A stretch of DNA of 64,000 nt, from contig CAJUJK010000002.1 in NCBI GenBank assembly GCA_910586705.1, forward strand, positions 62,001 through 126,000, read 5' to 3'. The stretch's first letter is position 1. Each line of letters opens with the position of its first letter. Source of the stretch: an uncultured Lachnospiraceae bacterium. GTDB taxonomy: Bacteria > Bacillota > Clostridia > Lachnospirales > Lachnospiraceae. A model generated the notes under the pieces. The model had not been told where the DNA came from. It ran no database searches and was given only the letters and a program-made list of their open reading frames with translations. Below, one piece after another: positions 1 to 7,593 of the stretch. The position numbers and the translations under genes are program-made.

Positions 1-361
1 AATAATATATGGGAGTGTATCTATATCCCCAGATACAGAGAAGAACCACCCCGTCCAGCCCCAGCATAAGCGCTTCCAGTTTTGCGGACAGGTTGTAGCC
101 GCAGTATCTCGCCACGAACATAAACAGAAAGGTACTCATAAAGGCGCCGCCCATAAACTCCACACGCACGGCGATCATTGCCTCCCCGATATCTCGGGAA
201 AGCAGTTCAAGCAGATAGCCCGCATTTTGGATGGCACCAAAAAAACCGAGGCAGAGCATCAGCTTGGAAAGCATATTTTCACGCTGTCTCGTCATAAGAA
301 TTACGAAGCAAAAACATCCCAGAACCATGAGGATCTGAAATCCCACTAAAAAACTGAACAT
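1..361 (-). CDS. Membrane sensor protein, 7TM N-terminal region (partial, runs off the window)
   Basis: An open frame begins with ATG at 361 and reads leftward without a stop to the window edge, giving about 120 residues. It starts MFSFLVGFQILMVLGCF and contains at least three hydrophobic segments separated by short charged loops. The segment VRVEFMGGAFMSTFLFMFVARYCGY resembles the conserved helix pair of the HisKA_7TM type N-terminal domain, which in Clostridia is usually followed by a histidine kinase, GGDEF or HD-GYP output domain. That output domain lies outside the window, so the signalling chemistry is not known. The family call is from pattern memory and is moderate; the membrane nature is directly visible. 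Confidence 0.6.
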   Translation of the reverse strand, partial: MFSFLVGFQILMVLGCFCFVILMTRQRENMLSKLMLCLGFFGAIQNAGYLLELLSRDIGEAMIAVRVEFMGGAFMSTFLFMFVARYCGYNLSAKLEALMLGLDGVVLLCIWGYRYTPIYY

Positions 362-383
362 ACTAACCTCATCCTAAACCATT

Positions 384-422
384 GAGTAGGAGAACTCCCA
401 GTAAGGAGAATTTCTCCTACTC
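384..422 (-). terminator. Inverted repeat after the coat-like gene, possible terminator
   Basis: GAGTAGGAGA (384-393) is the exact reverse complement of TCTCCTACTC (413-422), with a 19-base loop. The loop itself contains a second overlapping AGGAGAA/TTCTCCT pairing. It lies 25 bases past the stop of the coat-like gene on the minus strand. There is no T tract, so it may instead be an mRNA 3' stabilising hairpin or an operator for the sensor gene at 361. Confidence 0.4.
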
Positions 423-446
423 ATGCCCGGTTCCGGCAATCAACTC

Positions 447-905
447 CTACGCCATCGCGTTCGCCTGCTTATACTTGTAAAGCATCTCCGCATGGTTCTG
501 CTCCTCAATCTGTATGTCGGCAAGCAGTTTTCTCAAGCCCGAATTATCACAGGAGAACACATTGGTATTGTACTCTCCCGATACCAGCTTCTCTGTCCCG
601 ATACAGTCTGTTGCCAGAAAGCAGTCGTGTTCCTTGTCCGCGGCGTTCGCGCCGTCCTTGTATGTGCCCTTCGGCGCATAATTTTTTCCCTGTGAATCAT
701 TGCAGTCGCAATCCGGCACATTGCCGTGCAGCGCCTGCCCGATAGACTGGTAATGCTTCTGCTCATCCTGCTGCAGCGTGCGGAACAGGCTCTGCAGCTC
801 CGTGTCCTTCGCCTGCGCGGCATACTTCTCATACTTTGTGATGCAGGACTTCTCCTGTGTCTGCAGATCCCGCAGCGCGGTCGTTTCTTTCTCCGTCAAT
901 ATCAT
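447..905 (-). CDS. CotF-like spore coat / ferritin-fold protein
   Basis: This 152-residue protein begins MILTEKETTALRDLQTQEKSC and is predicted to be mostly helical. Two E-rich helices carry ferritin-like spacing: LQQDEQKHYQSIGQ in the first half and IQIEEQNHAEMLYKYKQ at the C-terminus. This arrangement is typical of the CotF/ferritin-like spore coat proteins of Clostridia, which are small structural proteins of the spore surface. The ATG at 905 is chosen because AAAGGAG sits nine bases upstream; the frame stays open further upstream (to 1052) but that part has no ribosome site and lacks family similarity. Whether it binds metal is not clear, because the E/H residues resemble but do not fully reproduce a di-iron site. 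Confidence 0.75.
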   Translation of the reverse strand: MILTEKETTALRDLQTQEKSCITKYEKYAAQAKDTELQSLFRTLQQDEQKHYQSIGQALHGNVPDCDCNDSQGKNYAPKGTYKDGANAADKEHDCFLATDCIGTEKLVSGEYNTNVFSCDNSGLRKLLADIQIEEQNHAEMLYKYKQANAMA

Positions 906-1023
906 GGTCAACACTCCTTTCTTTCGGACGTTGGAGCGGTATTCAGCCATACACGCTCTGTCGTCCTCTGAAACCAAGTATTGCCAATCTGCCGTAAATC
1001 CATTCATTGACATTATTGTATTT

Positions 1024-1052
1024 ATTATACACGGTTCCCCCGAGGAACACAA
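1024..1052 (-). promoter_or_regulatory. Candidate promoter for the coat-like gene
   Basis: On the minus strand TTGTGT (1052-1047) and TATAAT (1029-1024) are separated by 17 bases. The -10 is perfect and the -35 is weak. A small GTTCC/GGAAC hairpin lies between them. A coat gene would be expected to use a mother-cell sigma factor, so this vegetative-looking match may be fortuitous. Confidence 0.35.
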
Positions 1053-1067
1053 GGAAATATCCCGCTT

Positions 1068-2570
1068 CTACAGACATCTTATCATTTTCGGAATCGCCAT
1101 ACCCATATTTTGGTCAATCTCCAGAACATAAGCCGGCTGATCCGCAATCTTTCCGTCCCCGTCATAATAGAGCAGTTCATAGGCATTCTGCCCGTCTTCG
1201 GGAGCTGCCAGTACCAGCCTGTGCTCCTTCTGCTCCCCATAAAAAGGAAAATCAATGGGAATTTCCCGTCTCTTTTTTGTTGCCTCCGCCTTTCTGTGAC
1301 CGAATATCTCCTCAAATGTTTTCGCAGGGACCGCACGTTCCACTGACTCCAGAAAAGGTCCTGTCACATCCCGGTAACGTTTTTCGTCCACCTGAACCAT
1401 GCCCAGCTCATCATACAGATCCACCCAATAGGCGGTATCCCACCAGACATCCTCATCTTCCTTATGGGGTTTATAATCAGCGTCCTCCATAAAGCAGACA
1501 ACCCACTTGTCCTGCCTGTCCGCATCCACGGTATGATATCTCCAGATCATCTTGTTGGCAGACATGCCATTTCTGTAGTACAGCTGCCCCGGACCAAGCA
1601 GATGAAAATAGGGCACCCTCTCATAACCAAAAAAGTGCTCCACCACATCTTCATCCGGCAGATATTTCAGGATATGCAGACCGTCACCGACAATATCCAT
1701 TACCAGTTCCGGCAGGCCATCCCCGTCAAAATCCATATAATAAAACTTCGCATTCTCTTTCAGGTTATCCAGAAATGTTTTGTCCTCCATCTCCAAATCC
1801 CCCTGATAGGCAAAGAACTCTTTCAGATAAACGTCTCCGTCTTCTGCCGTCCTGACTCTCTGCCCGCCGATTAACGCCCGATAATAGGCGTCCCTGTAAG
1901 CACGGTCCGTCGCGGAATCGCATTTTTCGGTATCAACAGCATACGCTTTCGCTGTAAAGTCAATCTGCATACACCTTTCGCAGACTGCCTCCGCCGGATC
2001 CTGCAATAATTCCGACAACGTACAGGTCCGTATACTGCCATCCGCATATTTTATGGTAAGCCCGCTCTTTTTCCATGCAATCTTTATATAGGGCGCATCG
2101 CTTTTAAAGAACAGTCGCTTCACAATTCTGGTTTCCTCATCCAGAACCCAGAGATGCCCCTCATAGCCCACAGTCTTCTCTTGATCCTCACTGTCATATA
2201 GTGTGTTCTGGGCGTAATACAAAGTATACGCCCTGTCCGTCTTTTCTGCATGAATGACTTTTTCCCAGACAAACTGATCCACATAAAATTGGTAAAATAT
2301 ATCGTCATTACCGCCAAAAGCCGCATATCTGTCAAAATAATAGGGAAACTGCGCCGTGTCATACGCGCAGTCCATCAGCACCCGTTCCCTGCCGCCACGG
2401 GAACCTACGATGCGCACCGACACCCCGTTTTCTGTCTTGGTTTTATGAAGTGTTTTTGTTTCTCCCTGCATTTCTGCAGCATATGCCGTGTCCGTCAGCA
2501 TCACTAACACCACTATGCAGATGGCAGCGCGCAGACATCTCGAAAGAAAAGTTCCTTTACAAATTCCCAC
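1068..2570 (-). CDS. Secreted protein with a DxDGDG calcium-type loop, function unknown
   Basis: The 500-residue product starts with a clear signal peptide: positive N-terminus, hydrophobic AAICIVVLVMLTDTAYA, and an AYA-A cleavage site near residue 32. No catalytic domain is recognised. Near residue 277 is YYMDFDGDGLPELVMD, a calcium-binding loop of the kind seen in VCBS/FG-GAP propeller repeats and in clostridial secreted proteins that parse 'DFDGDGxxEL' units; a second weaker copy, YYDGDGKIADQPAYV, lies near the C-terminus. The start is GTG at 2570, preceded by GAGGGG. The gene stands alone between the coat-like gene and a terminator. It could be an extracellular sensor or lipase-like wall protein, but there is no basis to choose. 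Confidence 0.7.
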   Translation of the reverse strand: MGICKGTFLSRCLRAAICIVVLVMLTDTAYAAEMQGETKTLHKTKTENGVSVRIVGSRGGRERVLMDCAYDTAQFPYYFDRYAAFGGNDDIFYQFYVDQFVWEKVIHAEKTDRAYTLYYAQNTLYDSEDQEKTVGYEGHLWVLDEETRIVKRLFFKSDAPYIKIAWKKSGLTIKYADGSIRTCTLSELLQDPAEAVCERCMQIDFTAKAYAVDTEKCDSATDRAYRDAYYRALIGGQRVRTAEDGDVYLKEFFAYQGDLEMEDKTFLDNLKENAKFYYMDFDGDGLPELVMDIVGDGLHILKYLPDEDVVEHFFGYERVPYFHLLGPGQLYYRNGMSANKMIWRYHTVDADRQDKWVVCFMEDADYKPHKEDEDVWWDTAYWVDLYDELGMVQVDEKRYRDVTGPFLESVERAVPAKTFEEIFGHRKAEATKKRREIPIDFPFYGEQKEHRLVLAAPEDGQNAYELLYYDGDGKIADQPAYVLEIDQNMGMAIPKMIRCL

Positions 2571-2596
2571 TGTTCCAATCCCCTCATGCGCAGACC

Positions 2597-2641
2597 AAAA
2601 AGGGAGCTTTTCAAGTCGTCATACCGTCTGAGAAGCTCCCT
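2597..2641 (-). terminator. Rho-independent terminator of the GGGtGRT operon
   Basis: On the minus strand AGGGAGCTTCTC (2641-2630) pairs with GAAAAGCTCCCT (2612-2601) with one G-T wobble, and is followed directly by a run of T residues. It lies about 60 bases after the stop of the GGGtGRT gene and before the secreted-protein gene, separating the two transcription units. Confidence 0.85.
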
Positions 2642-2702
2642 CTTAACACTATTTAAAATATTTGTTGATCATTCTGGCGTTTTCTGAACGCCCGGTATTT
2701 TC

Positions 2703-3713
2703 TTAGAACTTCCCTGCCTTAGCTGCCTCTTCGATCAGGACCGCTACAGCTACCGTCGCGCCTACCATCGGGTTGTTACCCATACCGATCAGACCCATCA
2801 TCTCCACGTGAGCCGGAACGGAAGAGGAACCCGCGAACTGTGCATCGGAGTGCATACGGCCGAGCGTATCCGTGAAGCCGTAGGATGCGGGACCTGCCGC
2901 CATGTTATCGGGGTGCAGGGTACGACCCGTGCCGCCGCCGGACGCTACGGAGAAATACTTCTTGCCTGCCTCAGTTCTCTCCTTCTTATATGTACCTGCT
3001 ACCGGATGCTGGAATCTGGTCGGATTGGTGGAGTTACCGGTGATGGACACGTCCACGTTCTCTTTCCACATGATTGCCACGCCCTCGGGCACGGAGTTTG
3101 CGCCGTAGCAGTTTACCTTAGCACGAAGACCCTCAGAGTAAGGGGTTCTGCTCACTTCCTTCACCTCGTTGGTGTAAGGATCGTACTCGGTCTCCACAAA
3201 GGTGAAGCCGTTGATTCTGGAAATGATCTTCGCAGCGTCTTTTCCAAGACCGTTCAGAATGACACGAAGGGGTTTCTGACGAACCTTGTTTGCCTTCTCA
3301 GCGATACCGATCGCGCCCTCAGCAGCCGCGAAAGACTCGTGACCTGCAAGGAATGCGAAGCAGTCCGTCTCCTCCTCAAGGAGCATCTTGCCAAGATTAC
3401 CATGGCCCAGACCTACCTTACGGGTATCCGCAACGGAACCGGGAATACAGAATGCCTGCAGACCCTCGCCGATTGCAGCCGCAGCGTCAGCCGCCTTCTT
3501 GCAGTCTTTCTTGATCGCGATCGCCGCGCCTACCGTGTATGCCCAGCACGCGTTCTCAAAACAGATGGGCTGGATCTTCTTCACCTGCTCATATACATCC
3601 AAGCCGGCGTCTTTTGTAATTTTTTCAGCTTCTTCGATGGAAGAAATGCCATAGCTGTTCAATACGGAATTGATTTTGTCAATTCTTCTTTCATATGATT
3701 CAAATAAAGCCAT
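2703..3713 (-). CDS. GGGtGRT protein (family of unknown function)
   Basis: The 336-residue protein carries the signature that names its family, SVASGGGTGRTLHPDNMAAG, around residue 255, followed by the conserved GxxDTLGRMHSDAQFAGSSSVPAHVEMMGLIGMGNNPMVGATVAVA. It is a cytosolic protein without membrane segments. The family is found in anaerobic Clostridia and relatives and is almost always next to a NifU-like scaffold gene, as here (21-base gap, same strand). The glycine-rich signature suggests nucleotide or cofactor binding, and the scaffold neighbour suggests a role with an iron-sulfur or similar metallocluster. Neither is demonstrated to my knowledge. Start ATG at 3713 has AGGAGG upstream. 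Confidence 0.9.
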   Translation of the reverse strand: MALFESYERRIDKINSVLNSYGISSIEEAEKITKDAGLDVYEQVKKIQPICFENACWAYTVGAAIAIKKDCKKAADAAAAIGEGLQAFCIPGSVADTRKVGLGHGNLGKMLLEEETDCFAFLAGHESFAAAEGAIGIAEKANKVRQKPLRVILNGLGKDAAKIISRINGFTFVETEYDPYTNEVKEVSRTPYSEGLRAKVNCYGANSVPEGVAIMWKENVDVSITGNSTNPTRFQHPVAGTYKKERTEAGKKYFSVASGGGTGRTLHPDNMAAGPASYGFTDTLGRMHSDAQFAGSSSVPAHVEMMGLIGMGNNPMVGATVAVAVLIEEAAKAGKF

Positions 3714-3734
3714 CTTATCTTCTCCTCCTGTTTA

Positions 3735-4427
3735 TTATTCTACTCTGGGATCAATGATCTTAACAGCGTCGTCCACACGACCGTACTGACCGCATGCCTT
3801 CTCATACGCTGTATTCGGGTCATCGCCCTTCTTGATGAAATCTGTCATCTTGCCAAGGCTGACGAACTTGTAACCGATAATCTCGTCGTTCGCATCCAGA
3901 GCGATCCCTGTCACATAGCCCTCTGCCATCTCGAGATAGCGGGGACCTTTCTTGAGGGTGCCGTACATGGTACCTACCTGACTTCTTAAGCCCTTACCAA
4001 GATCCTCAAGACCTGCGCCTACCGGAAGACCATCCTCGGAGAATGCAGACTGTGTACGACCGTACACGATCTGTAAGAACAGCTCTCTCATAGCCGTGTT
4101 GATAGCGTCACACACCAGATCCGTGTTGAGCGCTTCCATAACCGTAAGACCCGGCAAAATCTCGGAAGCCATGGCTGCGGAGTGCGTCATGCCGGAACAT
4201 CCGATTGTCTCCACGAGCGCCTCCTGAATGATGCCCTCTTTAACGTTCAGGGTCAGCTTACAAGCGCCCTGCTGAGGAGCACACCAGCCTACGCCGTGTG
4301 TCAGACCGGAAATATCTTTCACTTCCTTCGCCTGCACCCACTTTGCTTCCTCGGGGATAGGAGCACAGCCATGATGAACGCCCTGTGCCACTGTACACAT
4401 TTCTTCCACTTCTTTTGAATAGATCAT
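3735..4427 (-). CDS. NifU-like iron-sulfur cluster assembly scaffold protein
   Basis: This 230-residue protein has the IscU/NifU N-terminal fold pattern. Cysteines occur in GVGWCAPQQGACKLTL (about residue 50) and VETIGCSGMTHSAAMASEI (about residue 75), the second matching the GCxxxxAS-type loop that holds a cluster ligand. It is longer than classical IscU (about 130 residues) and carries an extra C-terminal region of about 100 residues, typical of the clostridial form paired with the GGGtGRT protein. No IscS/SufS desulfurase gene is nearby. Start ATG at 4427 has AAAGGAG eight bases upstream. It is the first gene of the two-gene operon and follows a palindromic operator candidate. Confidence 0.85.
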   Translation of the reverse strand: MIYSKEVEEMCTVAQGVHHGCAPIPEEAKWVQAKEVKDISGLTHGVGWCAPQQGACKLTLNVKEGIIQEALVETIGCSGMTHSAAMASEILPGLTVMEALNTDLVCDAINTAMRELFLQIVYGRTQSAFSEDGLPVGAGLEDLGKGLRSQVGTMYGTLKKGPRYLEMAEGYVTGIALDANDEIIGYKFVSLGKMTDFIKKGDDPNTAYEKACGQYGRVDDAVKIIDPRVE

Positions 4428-4462
4428 GTGATAACTCCTTTCGATTATGTATTAATTATTTG

Positions 4463-4486
4463 ATAACAGGTCATAACACCTGTCAT
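4463..4486. promoter_or_regulatory. Palindromic operator candidate upstream of the NifU-like/GGGtGRT operon
   Basis: ATAACAGGT (4463-4471) and ACCTGTCAT (4478-4486) are inverted with one mismatch and a 6-base spacer. The site lies 36 to 59 bases before the start codon, where the promoter is expected. It does not match the Fur, FNR or PerR consensus that I know. The rest of 4487-4668 has no recognisable gene. Confidence 0.5.
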
Positions 4487-4668
4487 AACCGCCATTCCCA
4501 TTGTCTCATATCGGAGGGAAAAAATCCAGATGTTTGTCAATATTTTCTTACATTTCACAACTCAGCCTGCGCCCATTCGCAAAACCGCGCTTTCAGCGCT
4601 CACCGCCGCTCTACGGCTATTTTTGCTCATAATCAGGCGCTCCCTCAAAACTTCATCTGTCTGAGCTG

Positions 4669-6867
4669 TTAACCCATAAAATACTCCGATATATCAAAGC
4701 TGTTTATGAGGGCAAGACCGTTCTCATTCCTGCACTCCAGCCAGCTCACGCTGCTTCTCGTCCAGCTTCTCAAAGAGTAGTTAAACAGTTCCTCCGTGCA
4801 GCGACAGTGCGGATCGTTCTTGTCCAGATTCCGCAGGATACAGTTCTCACAGGGCGTATCCCTGTTCTGCAATGCCTTGTAGCAGATATCCCCGATCTTC
4901 ACATCCGGCGAATCCACCAGCACCTTTTTGTTGATAAAGCTGATCTCATGGTTATCCGGGTTCACCACATAGACAAAACTGTCCAGATTGTCAAAGACGG
5001 CAACCTGCGCCACAAAATTCTGCAGTCTGTCCATCAGACCGATCTGAAGAATATGCGCCTCCATCAGACGGAACAGGGAACGCACCTCTTCCATCTCGCT
5101 CTTTGACAGTTCCATCTGTACATCCTCGTGATTTTCAAAAACGATGGCGCCCTGAAACTCTCCCTGCGAAGTCAGCGGATAGTAAAGCATACTCTTGATG
5201 CCCTCCGCCCGGAAATACTCACGCATCTCATCCGCCGTCAGGTCATAATCGTGAATCATTGCCACACTCGGGAAAAAGGAGTAAAGAATCTCATTCACCA
5301 TCCGCTTCAGATCATAGTGTTCCTCCGCCTCTTTACCTGTGGCATACTTCTTCACGGTAAACTGGATGGTACGGGAAATTGGCAGCGAATCGTTTCCGCA
5401 GATGTACCCTCTGTGGAACTGGTATTTCGCCGTCATCAGCTCTATGGAGGACCGCAGCGCGGATTCAAGAACCTTATCTTCAAACAGGATCTGCATCACC
5501 TGATCCTCAATGTTTCTGTCGTAATCTATCGTCTTGGTCATATCATAGCCAACTTTTCTGTTGGCATGGTACACTGTCGTGCTCGCCGCATGGTATACGC
5601 GGTATCCGTCCTTGCCGTTCGCCTTAACCGTGTACACAGCCCTGTCAGCCTTCTCAAAAAGCTCTTCGTAGGTTTTGCCGTGATACGGGTATACGGCAAC
5701 GCCCACGCTGCAGGTCACGCGTATCGGCTGTCCCTCAAACTCGAGGTCATATCTCACCGATTTTACGATATTTCCCGCCATCTCGTCCGCGTCGGAAATG
5801 GTATTCAGATTTCTCATGTACACAAGGAACTCATCGCCGCCGATACGGCCGATCACGTCGCCGCCCTTAAACATTTCTTTCAGAATTTCCGCAGTCTTCC
5901 CAAGGAGCTCATCGCCGTTGGCATGGCCCAGAAGATCATTTGCCTCTTTGAAGTTATCCAGATCGATAATCATCAGCGCGCTTAAGTCATTCTCCTTCGA
6001 GCCCTCGATCGCGTTGTGGATCAGCTGCTCGGTGGCGCCTTGATTGTAAATGCCTGTCAGCGCATCCTTCTCGGCACGCACAAGAAGCTCCATCTCCTTG
6101 AGCTTTTTGTCATGGATATTGATCATGCGGCCCACGATACGGGTCACATACCCTTCCGCGCCCAGAAGGGAAGTCAGGTTCGCCTGATACCATGTATAAT
6201 CGTCGTCAAAACGCTTAATCCGAAATTCAATGGTGTCATGCTTGGGAGACTTAAGCAGACTCTCCAGAACCGCCTTGTAGTAGGCGACATCCTCCTTATA
6301 GATCATCGCGGTGTTGAATCTCTGCATATATCTGCTGTGGATCTCATCCTGCGCCATGCCGTAATCGTCGTTCGTCCTGATAATCATAACGTCCGTCTTG
6401 GCATTGTAGTCAATGATCTTCTCGCCTTCCGCCTCCGACAAAATGTGCAGACGCTCCGCCTGTCTCTGCAGCTCTTCCTCCACATTCTTTCTCTCGGTCA
6501 CGTCCTCAATCACGGAAACAATCGTGTATTTTCTTCCCTCTCTGGCGTATAGATTTCCCCGCACATGGAGCCACCGCAGATTACCGCTGCCCGTGACAGT
6601 ACGGAACTCTGTATCCACCACGCCGTCGTCCTTCAGAACATCCCTGATTGCCTGTCTGTAGGTCGGCAGATCATCCGGAATAATGCTCCGCTCCACCTTC
6701 TCCAGATACTTCATACCCTGTACCCGGGAATAGCCAAGCATACGGAAAAAGCCTTCATTGACGAAAATGGGCGTCATCTCCCCATCCTCATACTCGAAAA
6801 AGCAGATTCCTGCTATGATATTGTCGATCATAGAGCCAAAGTTTTCAATACTTAAATCAATCGCCAT
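4669..6867 (-). CDS. PAS-PAS-GGDEF diguanylate cyclase with C-terminal GAF-like and cysteine-rich domains
   Basis: This cytosolic signalling protein has about 732 residues from the ATG at 6867. It opens with a PAS domain (FVNEGFFRMLGYSR) ending in the PAC motif VIEDVTERKNVEEEL, then a second PAS-like segment, and a GGDEF domain in the middle with an intact GRIGGDEFLVY active site. Five residues upstream the inhibitory site reads KGGD rather than RxxD, so product feedback may be weak. The C-terminal third resembles a GAF domain and then a segment with CENCILRNL and CRC cysteines, a combination common in lachnospiral GGDEF proteins. It should make cyclic di-GMP. An in-frame GTG at 6888 is possible but the ATG has the better TTGGGGA ribosome site. 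Confidence 0.85.
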   Translation of the reverse strand: MAIDLSIENFGSMIDNIIAGICFFEYEDGEMTPIFVNEGFFRMLGYSRVQGMKYLEKVERSIIPDDLPTYRQAIRDVLKDDGVVDTEFRTVTGSGNLRWLHVRGNLYAREGRKYTIVSVIEDVTERKNVEEELQRQAERLHILSEAEGEKIIDYNAKTDVMIIRTNDDYGMAQDEIHSRYMQRFNTAMIYKEDVAYYKAVLESLLKSPKHDTIEFRIKRFDDDYTWYQANLTSLLGAEGYVTRIVGRMINIHDKKLKEMELLVRAEKDALTGIYNQGATEQLIHNAIEGSKENDLSALMIIDLDNFKEANDLLGHANGDELLGKTAEILKEMFKGGDVIGRIGGDEFLVYMRNLNTISDADEMAGNIVKSVRYDLEFEGQPIRVTCSVGVAVYPYHGKTYEELFEKADRAVYTVKANGKDGYRVYHAASTTVYHANRKVGYDMTKTIDYDRNIEDQVMQILFEDKVLESALRSSIELMTAKYQFHRGYICGNDSLPISRTIQFTVKKYATGKEAEEHYDLKRMVNEILYSFFPSVAMIHDYDLTADEMREYFRAEGIKSMLYYPLTSQGEFQGAIVFENHEDVQMELSKSEMEEVRSLFRLMEAHILQIGLMDRLQNFVAQVAVFDNLDSFVYVVNPDNHEISFINKKVLVDSPDVKIGDICYKALQNRDTPCENCILRNLDKNDPHCRCTEELFNYSLRSWTRSSVSWLECRNENGLALINSFDISEYFMG

Positions 6868-6915
6868 ACGCTCATCCCCAACACACACTTTCTCTTACTG
6901 TTTTGGCGGCTCCGG

Positions 6916-7593
6916 CTACTGCCGTTTTTCCGCTATCTCACCCTGCCGCTTATAGATACTTCCCTGCGGAATTACCCCTCTCACCATGGAAGTCGGATAA
7001 ATATTCGTATTTTTCCCGATCACCGTGCCGGGATTCAAGACAGAATTACATCCCACTTCCACATTGTCGCCAAGCATAGCACCAAACTTTTTAAGCCCCG
7101 TCTCAAACGTCTCCTCTCCCGCTTTCACCACCACCAGCGTCTTATCGCTCTTCACGTTGGAGGTGATGGAGCCGGCTCCCATATGTGCCTTAAACCCGAG
7201 AATGCTGTCGCCCACGTAATTGTAATGGGGCACCTGCACTTTATTAAAGAGCACCACATTCTTTAACTCGGTGGAATTTCCGACAACCGCGCCCTTTCCC
7301 ACGATCGCGCTTCCCCTGATAAAGGCACAGTGACGGATTTCCGCCTCCTCGTCAATAATTGCCGGACCGCCGATGTAGGCGCTGGGAAACACCTTCGCGT
7401 TCCTCGCGATCCAGATATTGCCCTCTCTTCTCTCGTACTTCTCCTCCGGGAGCGTCTCCCCCAGAGCGATAATAAAATCCTTAATCTTCGGCAGCGCCTC
7501 CCATGGATAGGTAAGCCCTGCGAACAGTTCCTTTGCGATTGTCTCCTCCAAAGTATAGAGCGCGTCAATGGCAGCATTCTGCAATCCGATCAT
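6916..7593 (-). CDS. Left-handed beta-helix (hexapeptide repeat) acyl/nucleotidyl-transferase-like protein
   Basis: The 225-residue protein has an N-terminal helical region and then repeated hexapeptides of the [LIV]Gxxxx type: AYIGGPAIIDEEAEIRHCAFIRGSAIVGKGAVVGNSTELKNVVL and later GDNVEVGCNSVLNPGTVIGKNTNIYPTSMVRG. This is the C-terminal fold of GlmU, and such stand-alone proteins are often labelled UDP-N-acetylglucosamine pyrophosphorylase. The uridylyltransferase domain (LxxGxGTRM) is missing, so that reaction is not expected; an acetyltransferase or sugar-phosphate binding role is more likely. Its first four bases overlap the end of topB, so the two are translationally coupled. Confidence 0.75.
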   Translation of the reverse strand: MIGLQNAAIDALYTLEETIAKELFAGLTYPWEALPKIKDFIIALGETLPEEKYERREGNIWIARNAKVFPSAYIGGPAIIDEEAEIRHCAFIRGSAIVGKGAVVGNSTELKNVVLFNKVQVPHYNYVGDSILGFKAHMGAGSITSNVKSDKTLVVVKAGEETFETGLKKFGAMLGDNVEVGCNSVLNPGTVIGKNTNIYPTSMVRGVIPQGSIYKRQGEIAEKRQ

